NCBI RefSeq assembly: GCF_002860285.1
Contig: NZ_PGVF01000033.1
Location: 1 to 60,253 of the forward strand
DNA: 60,253 nt
Source: Bacillus sp. M6-12
GTDB lineage: Bacteria; Bacillota; Bacilli; Bacillales; DSM-1321
Reading direction: 5' to 3'
Made by a program: the position numbers and the translations under genes. This document shows, piece by piece, positions 16,843-25,295 of this stretch. The notes below the pieces were generated by a model. That model ran no database searches and was not told the origin of the DNA. It saw only the letters and a list, made by a program, of their open reading frames with translations. Within the stretch, counting starts at the first letter, position 1. Every line of letters begins with the position of its first letter.

Positions 16843-18411
16843 TTACTTTTTTGTGGTTTCTAAGTATTTTTGCGTTTTCCACTGCTTTGGAGAATCACCG
16901 CTGAATGCTTTGAATACCCTGCTAAAATAATTGGGGTCATGGTAACCTACTAATAAAGCAATTTCTGATATGGTATAATCTCCTTCCATCAATAATTCTT
17001 TTGCTTTCTTTATCCTTAGATTTGTTAGATATTCAACAAATGTCAGGTTCATGACTTTTTTAAACAGATGACTAAAATAGTATGGACTTCTCTTTACGTA
17101 ATTAGAAACGTCCTCAAGAGTTATACTGCTTGTATAATTTGAGTGGATAAAATCCAAGGCCTTTTCAATTACAATATGCTGAAGGGAAAAAGCATTAATT
17201 TCCGTTAGCTCGGTTAAGTATTTTTTTACTTCCGGCATAATCTGTTCAATTGTTTCACTGTTGATAATACTTTCACTTTGTTTAAAAAAGAATTTGAAAT
17301 GGTCTTTTTCATTCTTTATAAAATGATTAGATAATTGCGACAATATATATAATAGCGTTACCTTAAAATAAATCGGAGAAACACCAGTTTGTTTCATTAA
17401 ATTCAAGTTGTTTTCAAGCTCTGAAAAAATAAATGGGAGTTTCTCTTTTGTTAATCCATCCTCTACAGATGGAATCTCAATTTCTTCAATAATGTTTGAA
17501 TTGTATAACTGGGGATAATCGCCATAGAAAATAATTTTCCCTCCGGAAAAGTAAAACTGTAAATCCTCTAATTTTTTTGCCTCATTATATGAATGGTATA
17601 AAAGCATAGGATCTTTATATTCATTTCCAATAGCTATAAAAAGATTGTAACCTGTTTCTTTTTGAACCAAATTAAAAAGCTGATAGCTCAGTTGTTTCAC
17701 ATTATCAATTATATTCTGTTTCTGTTCTCCTTTTTTCGGGATATACAACAGGACAAATTCATCATAATTATTCAAGGAAATTAATGATTGGCTTTTGGAG
17801 AATTCTTCTACCTTTTCATACACAGTTAACAATAATTGCTTTTTCCAAAGGTCACTTTTATTTTTAACCAGCTCATTTAATTGGCTAACCTTACAAATGA
17901 TTACGACACTTGGGAGCTTGGGAAATCCTAATATCGTTGCTTGATCCCAGATTTCTTTTAAATGTGTAACTTGACCAAATATTAAGCTACTTACCCATTG
18001 TTCTTTAATAAAATTTAATTCTTGATTGGAATCGGTGTTTTTTAATTCACGTGCTCCAGAAAGACTCACATCTCTTACTACATCCATAATGGCTTGAATT
18101 GCTAAAGGCTTGATATAGAGGCGAAAAAAGCCCAGCTCTAAACAGCGGACAGCCAAGTCAAAGTCTTTTTTCTCAGAGACTCCCACAACAGTAGCCTGTT
18201 TTGTAATCCAATTAAAGGACTCCCACTCATCAGCTTGCAGCATATCTACATCAATAATTATTAAATGATGCTGGCCTTGATTCACATGTATAAAAAAATC
18301 TTCTGATGTTTGAACTTCTATGTACTGATTGATTTTGTAGCCTGAGCTATCCAGCATCCACTTTAATCCGTTCCTTTGGAAGTCACTTCGTTCAGCAACT
18401 AGAATATTCAT
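16843..18411 (-). CDS. response regulator with AraC-type DNA-binding domain, embedded in the hut operon
   Basis: This 522-residue protein has an N-terminal receiver domain (phospho-acceptor Asp in LIIIDVDML near residue 54, Lys in LYIKPL), a long central region, and a C-terminal AraC/XylS helix-turn-helix (SSITLEDVSNYVKRSPYYFS; LFKKVMNLTFVEYLTNLRIK; ISEIALLVGYHDPNYFSRVF). The layout is that of YesN-type regulators. The acidic pair expected early in a receiver is replaced by AERSD, so phosphorylation may be altered. No histidine kinase is nearby in this operon. It lies between two urocanase genes and ten bases from the upstream one, so it probably controls the operon; its signal is unknown. 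Confidence 0.88.
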   Translation of the reverse strand: MNILVAERSDFQRNGLKWMLDSSGYKINQYIEVQTSEDFFIHVNQGQHHLIIIDVDMLQADEWESFNWITKQATVVGVSEKKDFDLAVRCLELGFFRLYIKPLAIQAIMDVVRDVSLSGARELKNTDSNQELNFIKEQWVSSLIFGQVTHLKEIWDQATILGFPKLPSVVIICKVSQLNELVKNKSDLWKKQLLLTVYEKVEEFSKSQSLISLNNYDEFVLLYIPKKGEQKQNIIDNVKQLSYQLFNLVQKETGYNLFIAIGNEYKDPMLLYHSYNEAKKLEDLQFYFSGGKIIFYGDYPQLYNSNIIEEIEIPSVEDGLTKEKLPFIFSELENNLNLMKQTGVSPIYFKVTLLYILSQLSNHFIKNEKDHFKFFFKQSESIINSETIEQIMPEVKKYLTELTEINAFSLQHIVIEKALDFIHSNYTSSITLEDVSNYVKRSPYYFSHLFKKVMNLTFVEYLTNLRIKKAKELLMEGDYTISEIALLVGYHDPNYFSRVFKAFSGDSPKQWKTQKYLETTKK

Positions 18412-18421
18412 GATATCCCCC

Positions 18422-20062
18422 TTACAACTGCTTCAAACCTAATCCCAATTCCCTTGCTTTCTGTTGAGCGATCTCATAACCCGCATCAGCATAGCGCACA
18501 ATTCCCAAGCCAACATCGCCATTAAACACTTTGGCCATTTTCTCATGAGTCTTACGGCTTCCATCTGCGACAATGCTCATCCCTGCATGCAAGGAGTAAC
18601 CAATCCCTACACCTCCCCCATGCTGAAAACTCACGAACGTCGCACCATTTGCTGTATTAAGAAGAGCATTTAGGACAGGCCAATCCCCTACATAATCACT
18701 GCCATCTTTCATATTTTCTGTTTCACGCAGAGGTGACGCCATTGAACCAGCATCCATATGATCTCTAGTAAATACCACAGGGGCTTGAAGAATTCCTTTA
18801 GCAACTAAATTATTTACTTCCTCCGAAATCCAGATACGATCTTCTGCTTTCATCCAGCAAGTTCTAGCGGGTAATCCTTGAAAACGAACATTGGCTTGAG
18901 CATATTCGATCCATTTCCGAATCGTTTCGTTATTAGAAAATTGTGTTTTCACAATATGATCTATTTTATATATATCGCTTGGATCTCCTGATAAAGCAAT
19001 CCACCTAAAAGGGCTATAACCTTCACATTGAAGATCGCGGATATATTCCGGAATAAAATTAGCAAATGAAAATGCATCTTTATAGCCTGCTGAATATGCT
19101 TGCTGACGAATACTATTGCCATAGTCAAAGACAATTGAACCTCTTCGCTTTAACTCTACCATTGCAGCCACATGCTGAACTACTGTTTTTTTGGCATCAC
19201 GCAAATACATTTCCGGTACTTGCTCCCTAATTCTCTTAGCATGGTTAATTGAATAATCAGAGGGAATATATCCTTCCAGGAGATTATGTGCAGAAGTCTG
19301 GTCTGTAACTATATCAGGTAAAACATTCCGATGAACAAGTTCTTGATAAACATCAGCTGCATTACCTAACAGTACTACATTTAAGGAATCGTTCTCTGCA
19401 ATAGCATCCGAAATATATTGAAGTGCATCATCTAAATTATCAGTTGATACATCACAGATATTGTGCTTTATACTTCTTTCAATCTTAAAGGGGTCTACTT
19501 CAACTATTAGGGAAACGCCATTATTCATTTTTACTGCCGTTGGCTGGGCACTTCCCATTCCTCCAAGACCGCTTGTTAAAATCCACTTCCCTTCTAGTGT
19601 TCCGCCAAAATGCTGTTTTGCAATAGCATGGAATGTTTCAAAGGTCCCTTGCAGGATCCCCTGAGAACCGATATAAGACCATGAACTTGCAGTAGACTGG
19701 CCATACATCGTCAGTCCGCTTTTTTCTAATTGACGAAATTCATTCCAGTTCGAGAATGCTGGAACGAGCACCGAATTAACGGAAATCACCCTTGGGGAAT
19801 GTTCAAAACTTTTAAAAACAGCTACCGGTTTACCAGATTGTATTAAGAGAGTTTCATCTTTTTTTAGGTTTTTTAAAGTTGAAAGAATTGCTTCTACTGC
19901 TTCAGAATTGCGGGCTGCTTTACCCGTCCCATACACAACTAAATTATCTGAGTCTTCCGCTACATCAGAATCTATTGTATTTAAGAACATTCGTAATATT
20001 CCTTCTACTTGCCAATCCTTGCACTGTAAATCCTCATATAAGGTTTGAGCTAAAGGCTCCAT
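18422..20062 (-). CDS. urocanate hydratase family protein, divergent paralogue (candidate thiourocanate hydratase)
   Basis: This is a second urocanase-family protein of about 546 residues, colinear with hutU at 15052. The NAD-binding GLGGMGSAQ and the catalytic Cys in FQGLPARTCW are kept, but other signature blocks differ: YGTGKAARNSE for YGGIGKAARNW, MYGQSTASSWSYIG for MYGQMTAGSWIYIG, AHNLLEGYIP for AHDPLNGYLP, MKAEDRIW after the Cys-Trp instead of LGYGER, and SFQHGGGVG for SLHHGGGVG. This pattern suggests a related acrylate substrate such as thiourocanate. It follows the HutH-like lyase by about 25 bases. A TTG at 20080 is in frame, but the AGGGGG site favours the ATG at 20062. Confidence 0.85.
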   Translation of the reverse strand: MEPLAQTLYEDLQCKDWQVEGILRMFLNTIDSDVAEDSDNLVVYGTGKAARNSEAVEAILSTLKNLKKDETLLIQSGKPVAVFKSFEHSPRVISVNSVLVPAFSNWNEFRQLEKSGLTMYGQSTASSWSYIGSQGILQGTFETFHAIAKQHFGGTLEGKWILTSGLGGMGSAQPTAVKMNNGVSLIVEVDPFKIERSIKHNICDVSTDNLDDALQYISDAIAENDSLNVVLLGNAADVYQELVHRNVLPDIVTDQTSAHNLLEGYIPSDYSINHAKRIREQVPEMYLRDAKKTVVQHVAAMVELKRRGSIVFDYGNSIRQQAYSAGYKDAFSFANFIPEYIRDLQCEGYSPFRWIALSGDPSDIYKIDHIVKTQFSNNETIRKWIEYAQANVRFQGLPARTCWMKAEDRIWISEEVNNLVAKGILQAPVVFTRDHMDAGSMASPLRETENMKDGSDYVGDWPVLNALLNTANGATFVSFQHGGGVGIGYSLHAGMSIVADGSRKTHEKMAKVFNGDVGLGIVRYADAGYEIAQQKARELGLGLKQL

Positions 20063-20086
20063 TTTCCCCCTACCCTTCAAACTATA

Positions 20087-21622
20087 TTAGATAGCCCCTA
20101 TCCTTGCTTCCACAGCACCAATCCATAAATTTTGCTCTACTATTCTATTTATCTTTTCAAGGTCTGGATAAAAAACACGATCCTCAGTCCATGCAGGAAT
20201 TTCCGCTCTGATCATTTGATAGACAAGTGAAGTGCCAGCACCAAATTGATAGGGATGATGAAATTCAAGGGCTTGTGCGGCAGTTAACAACTCAATTGCA
20301 ATTACCTTTTGGACATTACGGATTACTTGATAAGCTTTAATAGCTGCCGGTGTCCCCATACTTACATGGTCTTCTTGGTAACCCGACATAGGAATTGAAT
20401 CGACTGAGATGGGATGGGATAAAACTTTGTTTTCAGCAACCAAAGAAGCTGCGACATATTGCGGGATCATAAATCCAGTGTTTAAGCCAGGAGTTGAAAC
20501 TAAAAATGCCGGCAATTCACTGACATGCGGATTCACCAAACGATCTATCCGCCTTTCAGAAATATTCCCCAATTCAGAAACAGCAATTGCTAAGAGATCC
20601 ATTGTTTGAGCCAATGGTTCCCCGTGAGCATTACATGACGAGATGGAAACACCTCCATTTTCTGTTTCAAAAATAAGGGGATTGTCTGTGGCTGCATTCA
20701 GCTCTACCAAGACCATTTCTAATGCATGGTTTATCTTATCCCTGCTGGCACCATGCACTTGCGGCATTGCTCGAAGACTTAGTGCATCTTGAACTCTATA
20801 GTCTTTGAAATTTTCAGATATCTCACTGCCGCTTATTAAACGAAGCAAATTATCGGCAGCCTGTATTTGTCCCTTATATGGCCGAAGCTCATTAATTCTT
20901 TTATCAAAGGCATATCTTGTTCCTTTCAAAGCCTCAAAGCTCATCGCGCCTGCAATATCCGTCCACTTTGCCAGCTGGATAGAGTCATAGATTGCAAGGG
21001 CACTGATCCCGGTCATACACACAGTGCCATTCACCAATGAAAGTCCTTCTTTAGCTTCTAAAACAATAGTTTCGATACCCGCTTTTTCCATGGCTTCTTT
21101 TCCAGAATACAATTGACCTTCAAAATAGGCTTCTCCTAGGCCAATCATGACAAGTGATATATGTGCCATATGTGTTAAATACCCTACTGATCCTTGTCCG
21201 GGAACGTGAGGGATAACCCCGTAATTAAGCATATTTAAAAGAGTTTCAACCGTCTTGAGCCTTACTCCTGAATGGCCATGGCTAAAGTTTAAAATAGCAG
21301 AAAACATTATTGCTCTAATTTGATCGTAAGGCAGGGGAGCACCCATTCCACAAGCATGGCTCATAATAATATTCTTCGATAATACACATAATTTATCTGA
21401 CGGAATACTAACTTTACACAGATCACCGAGACCTGTTGTTATCCCATAAATGACTCTCTCTTCCTGAACAAACTTTTCAACCAGCATTCTGCATCTGGTG
21501 ATCTTATTTTTTATTGTTTCACTTAATTGGATATGCAAACCTTCTCTTGCTACTGCCACAACATCCTCTATTTTTATTTGCTGACCCTCTATAAGAATAG
21601 ATTGATGAATTGTTTTCATCAT
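20087..21622 (-). CDS. HutH-like histidine ammonia-lyase family protein lacking the MIO tripeptide (candidate ergothionase)
   Basis: This 511-residue protein is colinear with histidine ammonia-lyase: YGITTGLGDL, SHACGMGAPL, the Asn in SLVNGTVCMTG, LNAATDNPL, and EDHVSMG are kept. However, the block that normally reads GSVG-ASG-DLAPLAH is GSVG (residues 144-147) followed directly by YLTHMAH (148-154). The Ala-Ser-Gly that cyclises to the MIO electrophile is precisely missing, with no frameshift. The usual QDxYSLRC is QDALSLRA, so the active-site Tyr is also gone. It is unlikely to deaminate histidine by the usual mechanism. Loss of trimethylamine from a histidine betaine, as in ergothionase, is the best alternative. 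Confidence 0.88.
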   Translation of the reverse strand: MMKTIHQSILIEGQQIKIEDVVAVAREGLHIQLSETIKNKITRCRMLVEKFVQEERVIYGITTGLGDLCKVSIPSDKLCVLSKNIIMSHACGMGAPLPYDQIRAIMFSAILNFSHGHSGVRLKTVETLLNMLNYGVIPHVPGQGSVGYLTHMAHISLVMIGLGEAYFEGQLYSGKEAMEKAGIETIVLEAKEGLSLVNGTVCMTGISALAIYDSIQLAKWTDIAGAMSFEALKGTRYAFDKRINELRPYKGQIQAADNLLRLISGSEISENFKDYRVQDALSLRAMPQVHGASRDKINHALEMVLVELNAATDNPLIFETENGGVSISSCNAHGEPLAQTMDLLAIAVSELGNISERRIDRLVNPHVSELPAFLVSTPGLNTGFMIPQYVAASLVAENKVLSHPISVDSIPMSGYQEDHVSMGTPAAIKAYQVIRNVQKVIAIELLTAAQALEFHHPYQFGAGTSLVYQMIRAEIPAWTEDRVFYPDLEKINRIVEQNLWIGAVEARIGAI

Positions 21623-21637
21623 ATTCCCTTAATCCCC

Positions 21638-22624
21638 CTAATTAACCCCTTGCATAATCATTTCATTAGCAGGCTCCAACAAAGCTTGAATATGTGCAAA
21701 GTTTATGACACCAATAATTTCACTTTTTTCATCAACAATGTATAAATTCTCTAGGCCAGACTTTAGCATGATTCCTAATGCGGATTTAATATCAGTAGTA
21801 TCAGGAATAGTATCGCCGGGGTTAACTGCTGTTTGTATGGCCACTTTCCTCATTGCTTCCTTTACACTGATAAGGCTTACTTGGCGGATTATATCTTCCC
21901 CCCCAATTAAATCACGGACAAACTCATTCTTAGGATGGGCAATTATATTCAATGGAGTATCATACTGAACTACATCACCGTCTTTCATTATGACAATTTT
22001 ATCCGCAAGCCTTAAGGCTTCATCCACATCATGAGTAACAAATAAAATTGTCTTATGAAGCTTTTTCTGAATATTAATTAATTCGTCCTGAAGTTTTGTT
22101 CTTGTAATAGCATCAATAGCCCCAAATGGTTCATCCATTAACATAATTGGCGGATCAGCAGCTAACGCACGTGCCAGTCCAATTCTTTGCTGTTGGCCGC
22201 CTGAAAGCTGGCGAGGGTATCTGTTTCGGTAGACCTTAGGATCAAGGTGGACCAGTTCAAGCAATTCAGTGGTTCTTAACTCCATTTTCTTTTTGTCCCA
22301 CCCTAACATATCGGGTACAACGGTAATATTTTTTTCAACAGTCATATGTGGAAATAATCCACTTTGTTGTATGACATACCCTATTTTTCTTCTAAGCTCA
22401 TTGACTGGTAATTCTCTTGTATCTGTCCCATCAATAATAATTGAACCTTCTGTTTGTTCGTATAACCTGTTGATCATTTTCAATAGCGTCGTTTTCCCGC
22501 ATCCTGAAGTTCCTAAAAAAACTACAAATTCACCAGATTTGACTTCTAAGTTAACATTATTTACAGCTGCTTTTTCGCTTCCACGGTAAACCTTTCTTAC
22601 ATTTTTAAATACGATATTACTCAT
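21638..22624 (-). CDS. OpuCA/ProV-type ABC transporter ATP-binding protein (betaine/ergothioneine class)
   Basis: This 328-residue ATPase has Walker A GTSGCGKTT, signature LSGGQQQRIGLARAL, Walker B IMLMDEPFGAID and the H-loop VTHDVDEAL. The C-terminal part (about residues 250-320) is a CBS-like regulatory region (SALGIMLKSGLENLYIVDEK), as in OpuCA-type proteins. It is 15 bases upstream of the HutH-like gene and is thus in the same transcript. The class transports glycine betaine, choline, carnitine and, in the EgtUV branch, ergothioneine. Confidence 0.88.
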   Translation of the reverse strand: MSNIVFKNVRKVYRGSEKAAVNNVNLEVKSGEFVVFLGTSGCGKTTLLKMINRLYEQTEGSIIIDGTDTRELPVNELRRKIGYVIQQSGLFPHMTVEKNITVVPDMLGWDKKKMELRTTELLELVHLDPKVYRNRYPRQLSGGQQQRIGLARALAADPPIMLMDEPFGAIDAITRTKLQDELINIQKKLHKTILFVTHDVDEALRLADKIVIMKDGDVVQYDTPLNIIAHPKNEFVRDLIGGEDIIRQVSLISVKEAMRKVAIQTAVNPGDTIPDTTDIKSALGIMLKSGLENLYIVDEKSEIIGVINFAHIQALLEPANEMIMQGVN

Positions 22625-22698
22625 TTTGTACCTCCTTAAAGAGGGGGATCAAAGATGACCCCCGCTACTGAAATTTCGTATTTTTTTGTTTATATCAT

Positions 22699-23622
22699 TT
22701 AATTAAGCTTATTTTCCTTAAGGAATTCCTCTGCTATCTTAGCAGGCTCTTCCTTATCATCCCCATCAGCTTTCCAATTCATCTCGGCCATAATTTCGTC
22801 CGTTAACAGACCATTAATTTTATTTAGAATTTCTGCAACTTCAGGATTTTTAGATGTTACCTCTTCTCGGACTAGAGGTGCAGCATGATATGGCGGCCAA
22901 AAATTCTTATCGTCCTTTAATGCAACCAAATCATATCCAGCAATTTGTCCATCAGTTCCAAAACCAATTGTTACATCAACTTCTCCGCTAGTAAGGGCTT
23001 TGTACTTTAAGCCTATTTCGAATAATTGTGCATCCTTAAACTTGAATCCTCCATATGTCTTTTGCAGGCCTGGCAGACCGTCTGCGCGTTCAGCGAATTC
23101 TGGAATTAGAGCGAACTTTAATTCTGAGGCTTTTTTGGAAAGGTCAGATAAAGTTTCGAGATTATGTTTCTTAGCTATCTTTTTTGATGCTACCAAAACG
23201 TAGGTATTGTTAAATTTTGTTTTATCCAAAACCTCTATTTTCTTTTCTTTCAATCCTTCTTTTACTTTTTGATAAACTGCTTCGCCATCCCCTGCTGCTT
23301 CCCCTTTCAAAATATCCATCAGCGCAGTCCCGGTGTATTCTGGATAAAGATCAATATCACCACTTTTTAAGGCTTCATAGGCAACTAATGTTCCTCCAAG
23401 ATTTAATTTTCGTTCAACTGGATAACCATTAGCCTCTAAAGCTTGAGCATAGATTTCACCTAGGATGAATTGCTCAGTAAAGTTTTTGGAACCAATTTTA
23501 ATCGTTGGTTTATCGCTGCCGCTAGCTTTCGAACTGGAATCCGAACCTCCGCATGCTGTGACAAACATAGAGACAATCAACATGAAACCAATTAAAACGG
23601 ACAGCTTTTTTCGTGTGTTCAT
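22699..23622 (-). CDS. OpuCC/EgtU-type substrate-binding lipoprotein
   Basis: This 307-residue lipoprotein has a signal peptide ending SMFVTAC (lipobox VTAC), a Ser-rich linker, and an OpuAC/ProX-like domain beginning PTIKIGSKNFTEQFILGEIY. Further family blocks are YEALKSGDIDLYPEYTGTAL and GEVDVTIGFGTDGQIAGYDL. The quaternary-amine class normally binds its ligand in an aromatic cage; the ligand cannot be read from sequence by eye. Operon context suggests a histidine-derived betaine. Confidence 0.86.
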   Translation of the reverse strand: MNTRKKLSVLIGFMLIVSMFVTACGGSDSSSKASGSDKPTIKIGSKNFTEQFILGEIYAQALEANGYPVERKLNLGGTLVAYEALKSGDIDLYPEYTGTALMDILKGEAAGDGEAVYQKVKEGLKEKKIEVLDKTKFNNTYVLVASKKIAKKHNLETLSDLSKKASELKFALIPEFAERADGLPGLQKTYGGFKFKDAQLFEIGLKYKALTSGEVDVTIGFGTDGQIAGYDLVALKDDKNFWPPYHAAPLVREEVTSKNPEVAEILNKINGLLTDEIMAEMNWKADGDDKEEPAKIAEEFLKENKLN

Positions 23623-23647
23623 AAATAAATCCCCCTTTTAATAATGA

Positions 23648-24295
23648 TTATGTAGTAGGCGGTGATGTAAGTTTTTCAATTCCCGAAAAAGTAAATTCTG
23701 CTAATAGGGCAAGGATGGCTACAGGAATAGCTCCAACCAGTAACAGGTACGCATTTGCCCCAGCAATTCCATTTATGATAAACACGCCTAAACCACCCCC
23801 ACCAATAAAAGCAGCCAGAGTTGCACTAGCAATTACTTCCACTGAGGCAGTACGGACTCCGGTGATAATGACTGGGAGGGCTAAAGGTATTTCTATTTTT
23901 CGTATAACTCTCGCATTACTCATTCCCATTCCAAAAGCAGCTTCGACTATACTGCTATCCACTTCTTTAACGGCTATCACTGTATTAATTAGTATAGGAG
24001 GACACACCAGCAAAGTTAATGCAATTAATGAAGGAAAAAATCCAATTCCGACAAATGGCATCACTAGAGCCAGGATAGCAAGACTTGGAATAATCCGGCC
24101 TACATTCACAATATTCATGATTATAAGTGAAGCCTTTTCCGTCTTTGCTAAATAGATCCCTAACGGAACACAAAGGAGGATACCAATTCCAACCGCCGCA
24201 AAACTTAAGAATAGATGAATTTTAACCGCTTCAAAAAAATGTTCAGAATTATTAAGAATATAGTTATACGCCTCACTGAGAATCACATAAAACAC
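23648..24295 (-). CDS. OpuC-type ABC transporter permease (second of two)
   Basis: This 215-residue integral membrane protein has five or six hydrophobic stretches and the permease loop EAAFGMGMSNARVIRKIEIPLA, typical of OpuCB/OpuCD. LGVFIINGIAGANAYLLLVGA near the C terminus is also characteristic. It lies 38 bases downstream of the other permease gene and 25 bases before the binding protein. Confidence 0.86.
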   Translation of the reverse strand: MFYVILSEAYNYILNNSEHFFEAVKIHLFLSFAAVGIGILLCVPLGIYLAKTEKASLIIMNIVNVGRIIPSLAILALVMPFVGIGFFPSLIALTLLVCPPILINTVIAVKEVDSSIVEAAFGMGMSNARVIRKIEIPLALPVIITGVRTASVEVIASATLAAFIGGGGLGVFIINGIAGANAYLLLVGAIPVAILALLAEFTFSGIEKLTSPPTT

Positions 24296-24333
24296 CCACT
24301 TTCTATTAAGTTGTTACAGATTCAGTAACAACC

Positions 24334-24951
24334 CTAACCTTCCGTGCTAAGTTTTTTTTCCAATACCCGAAATCCTAGATCAGCGGCAATTGCCAAAACC
24401 GCTACCGCTATAGTCCCCGCTATAATTTTTTGAGAATGATCTTGATAGATGCCTTCAAATATTAATTCACCTAATCCGCCAGCATTGATATAAGCAGCAA
24501 TAGCAGCAATTCCGATTATAGACACAGTCGCAATTCTTACTCCTGCAACTACGACAGGCAAGGCAAGCGGAAGTTCTACCTTAACTAAAATCCTCCATTT
24601 TCCCATTCCCATGCCCCTGGCTGCTTCAATAATAGAAGAATCTATTCCTCTTATTGCTGCCACGATATTACGAACTAAAATCATTAGTGAGTAAGCCACA
24701 AGAGCGATAAAAGCTGAAGTGAAACCTAACCCTAGAAAAGGGATCATCAGGGCGAATAACGCTATACTCGGAATTGTATAAATTATTCCTAAACTTCCAA
24801 TTACAGGAGTATAAAGTATCTTGTACCTGGAGATTGTAATGCCTAATATTGTTGAAATGATTAGAGATACAAATAAAGAAATTGATACAAGATACAAATG
24901 CTCCAAGAACAACTCTATTACTCTGTCAAAGTTAGAGATAAGATAACCCAA
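24334..24951 (-). CDS. OpuC-type ABC transporter permease (first gene of the operon)
   Basis: This 205-residue permease carries the loop EAARGMGMGKWRILVKVELPLA and the C-terminal GLGELIFEGIYQDHSQKIIAG. The perfect AAGGAGG ribosome site is immediately next to a GTG at 24957 but seven bases before the TTG at 24951, so the TTG is preferred. As first gene it marks the start of the ten-gene operon that runs to hutG. Confidence 0.86.
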   Translation of the reverse strand: MGYLISNFDRVIELFLEHLYLVSISLFVSLIISTILGITISRYKILYTPVIGSLGIIYTIPSIALFALMIPFLGLGFTSAFIALVAYSLMILVRNIVAAIRGIDSSIIEAARGMGMGKWRILVKVELPLALPVVVAGVRIATVSIIGIAAIAAYINAGGLGELIFEGIYQDHSQKIIAGTIAVAVLAIAADLGFRVLEKKLSTEG

Positions 24952-24957
24952 ATTCAC

Positions 24958-25072
24958 ACCTCCTTGATTTTTAAAAATTTAGATTATTTAAATTATATTT
25001 TAAGGAATTATTGATTACACTAGAAATAAATTCGAATTATCGGATATTTTTGCTCACAAGAAAGCGTTTGCA
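24958..25072 (-). promoter_or_regulatory. promoter region of the betaine/hut operon with a candidate cre site
   Basis: On the minus strand a TATAAT is present about 40 bases before the first gene. Further upstream, at 25059-25072, TGCAAACGCTTTCT matches the CcpA operator consensus TGNNARCGNWWWCA at 13 of 14 positions. This would fit carbon catabolite control of the operon. Neither element has been tested. Confidence 0.5.
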
Positions 25073-25227
25073 GACAGATTCTTACTTTTCTTGCTTTTTC
25101 AAGATTTTTTTGCTTCATATTTAATTCCCTTCTTAAGCTCTTAAAATTGTACCAGGTCATAATAGAAGTTAGTTTACGAATAATTTTGGAAATATCTTTT
25201 TTTATGTAAATAACAGGAAATGATTGA

Positions 25228-25280
25228 TTGACTTTAAACATCAGTTACATCATACTGTAACCATAACAGTTAACTGTAAC
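25228..25280 (+). promoter_or_regulatory. MerR-type promoter with 19-bp spacer and paired dyads
   Basis: TTGACT at 25228-25233 and TACTGT at 25253-25258 are separated by 19 bases, the spacing typical of MerR-activated promoters. The region holds GTTAC-N8-GTAAC (25244-25261) and a perfect 12-bp palindrome ACAGTTAACTGT (25266-25277). CTGTAAC recurs at 25255 and 25274, a 19-base offset. Probable autoregulatory site for the downstream regulator. Confidence 0.55.
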
Positions 25281-25295
25281 AAGGAGGACAGAACG

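Noticed and set aside
20087..21622. The missing MIO tripeptide as a sequencing error
   Set aside because: Nine bases are absent precisely and in frame, and other active-site positions (QDALSLRA) have changed as well, so it is unlikely to be a read error.
23715..24155. 146-codon plus-strand frame opposite the second OpuC-type permease
   Set aside because: It is a shadow of the permease gene on the other strand; the permease motifs and operon position leave no doubt about the coding strand.
25020..25241. 73-codon minus-strand frame upstream of the betaine operon
   Set aside because: It spans the divergent promoter region, including the cre candidate, with no ribosome site or family resemblance.
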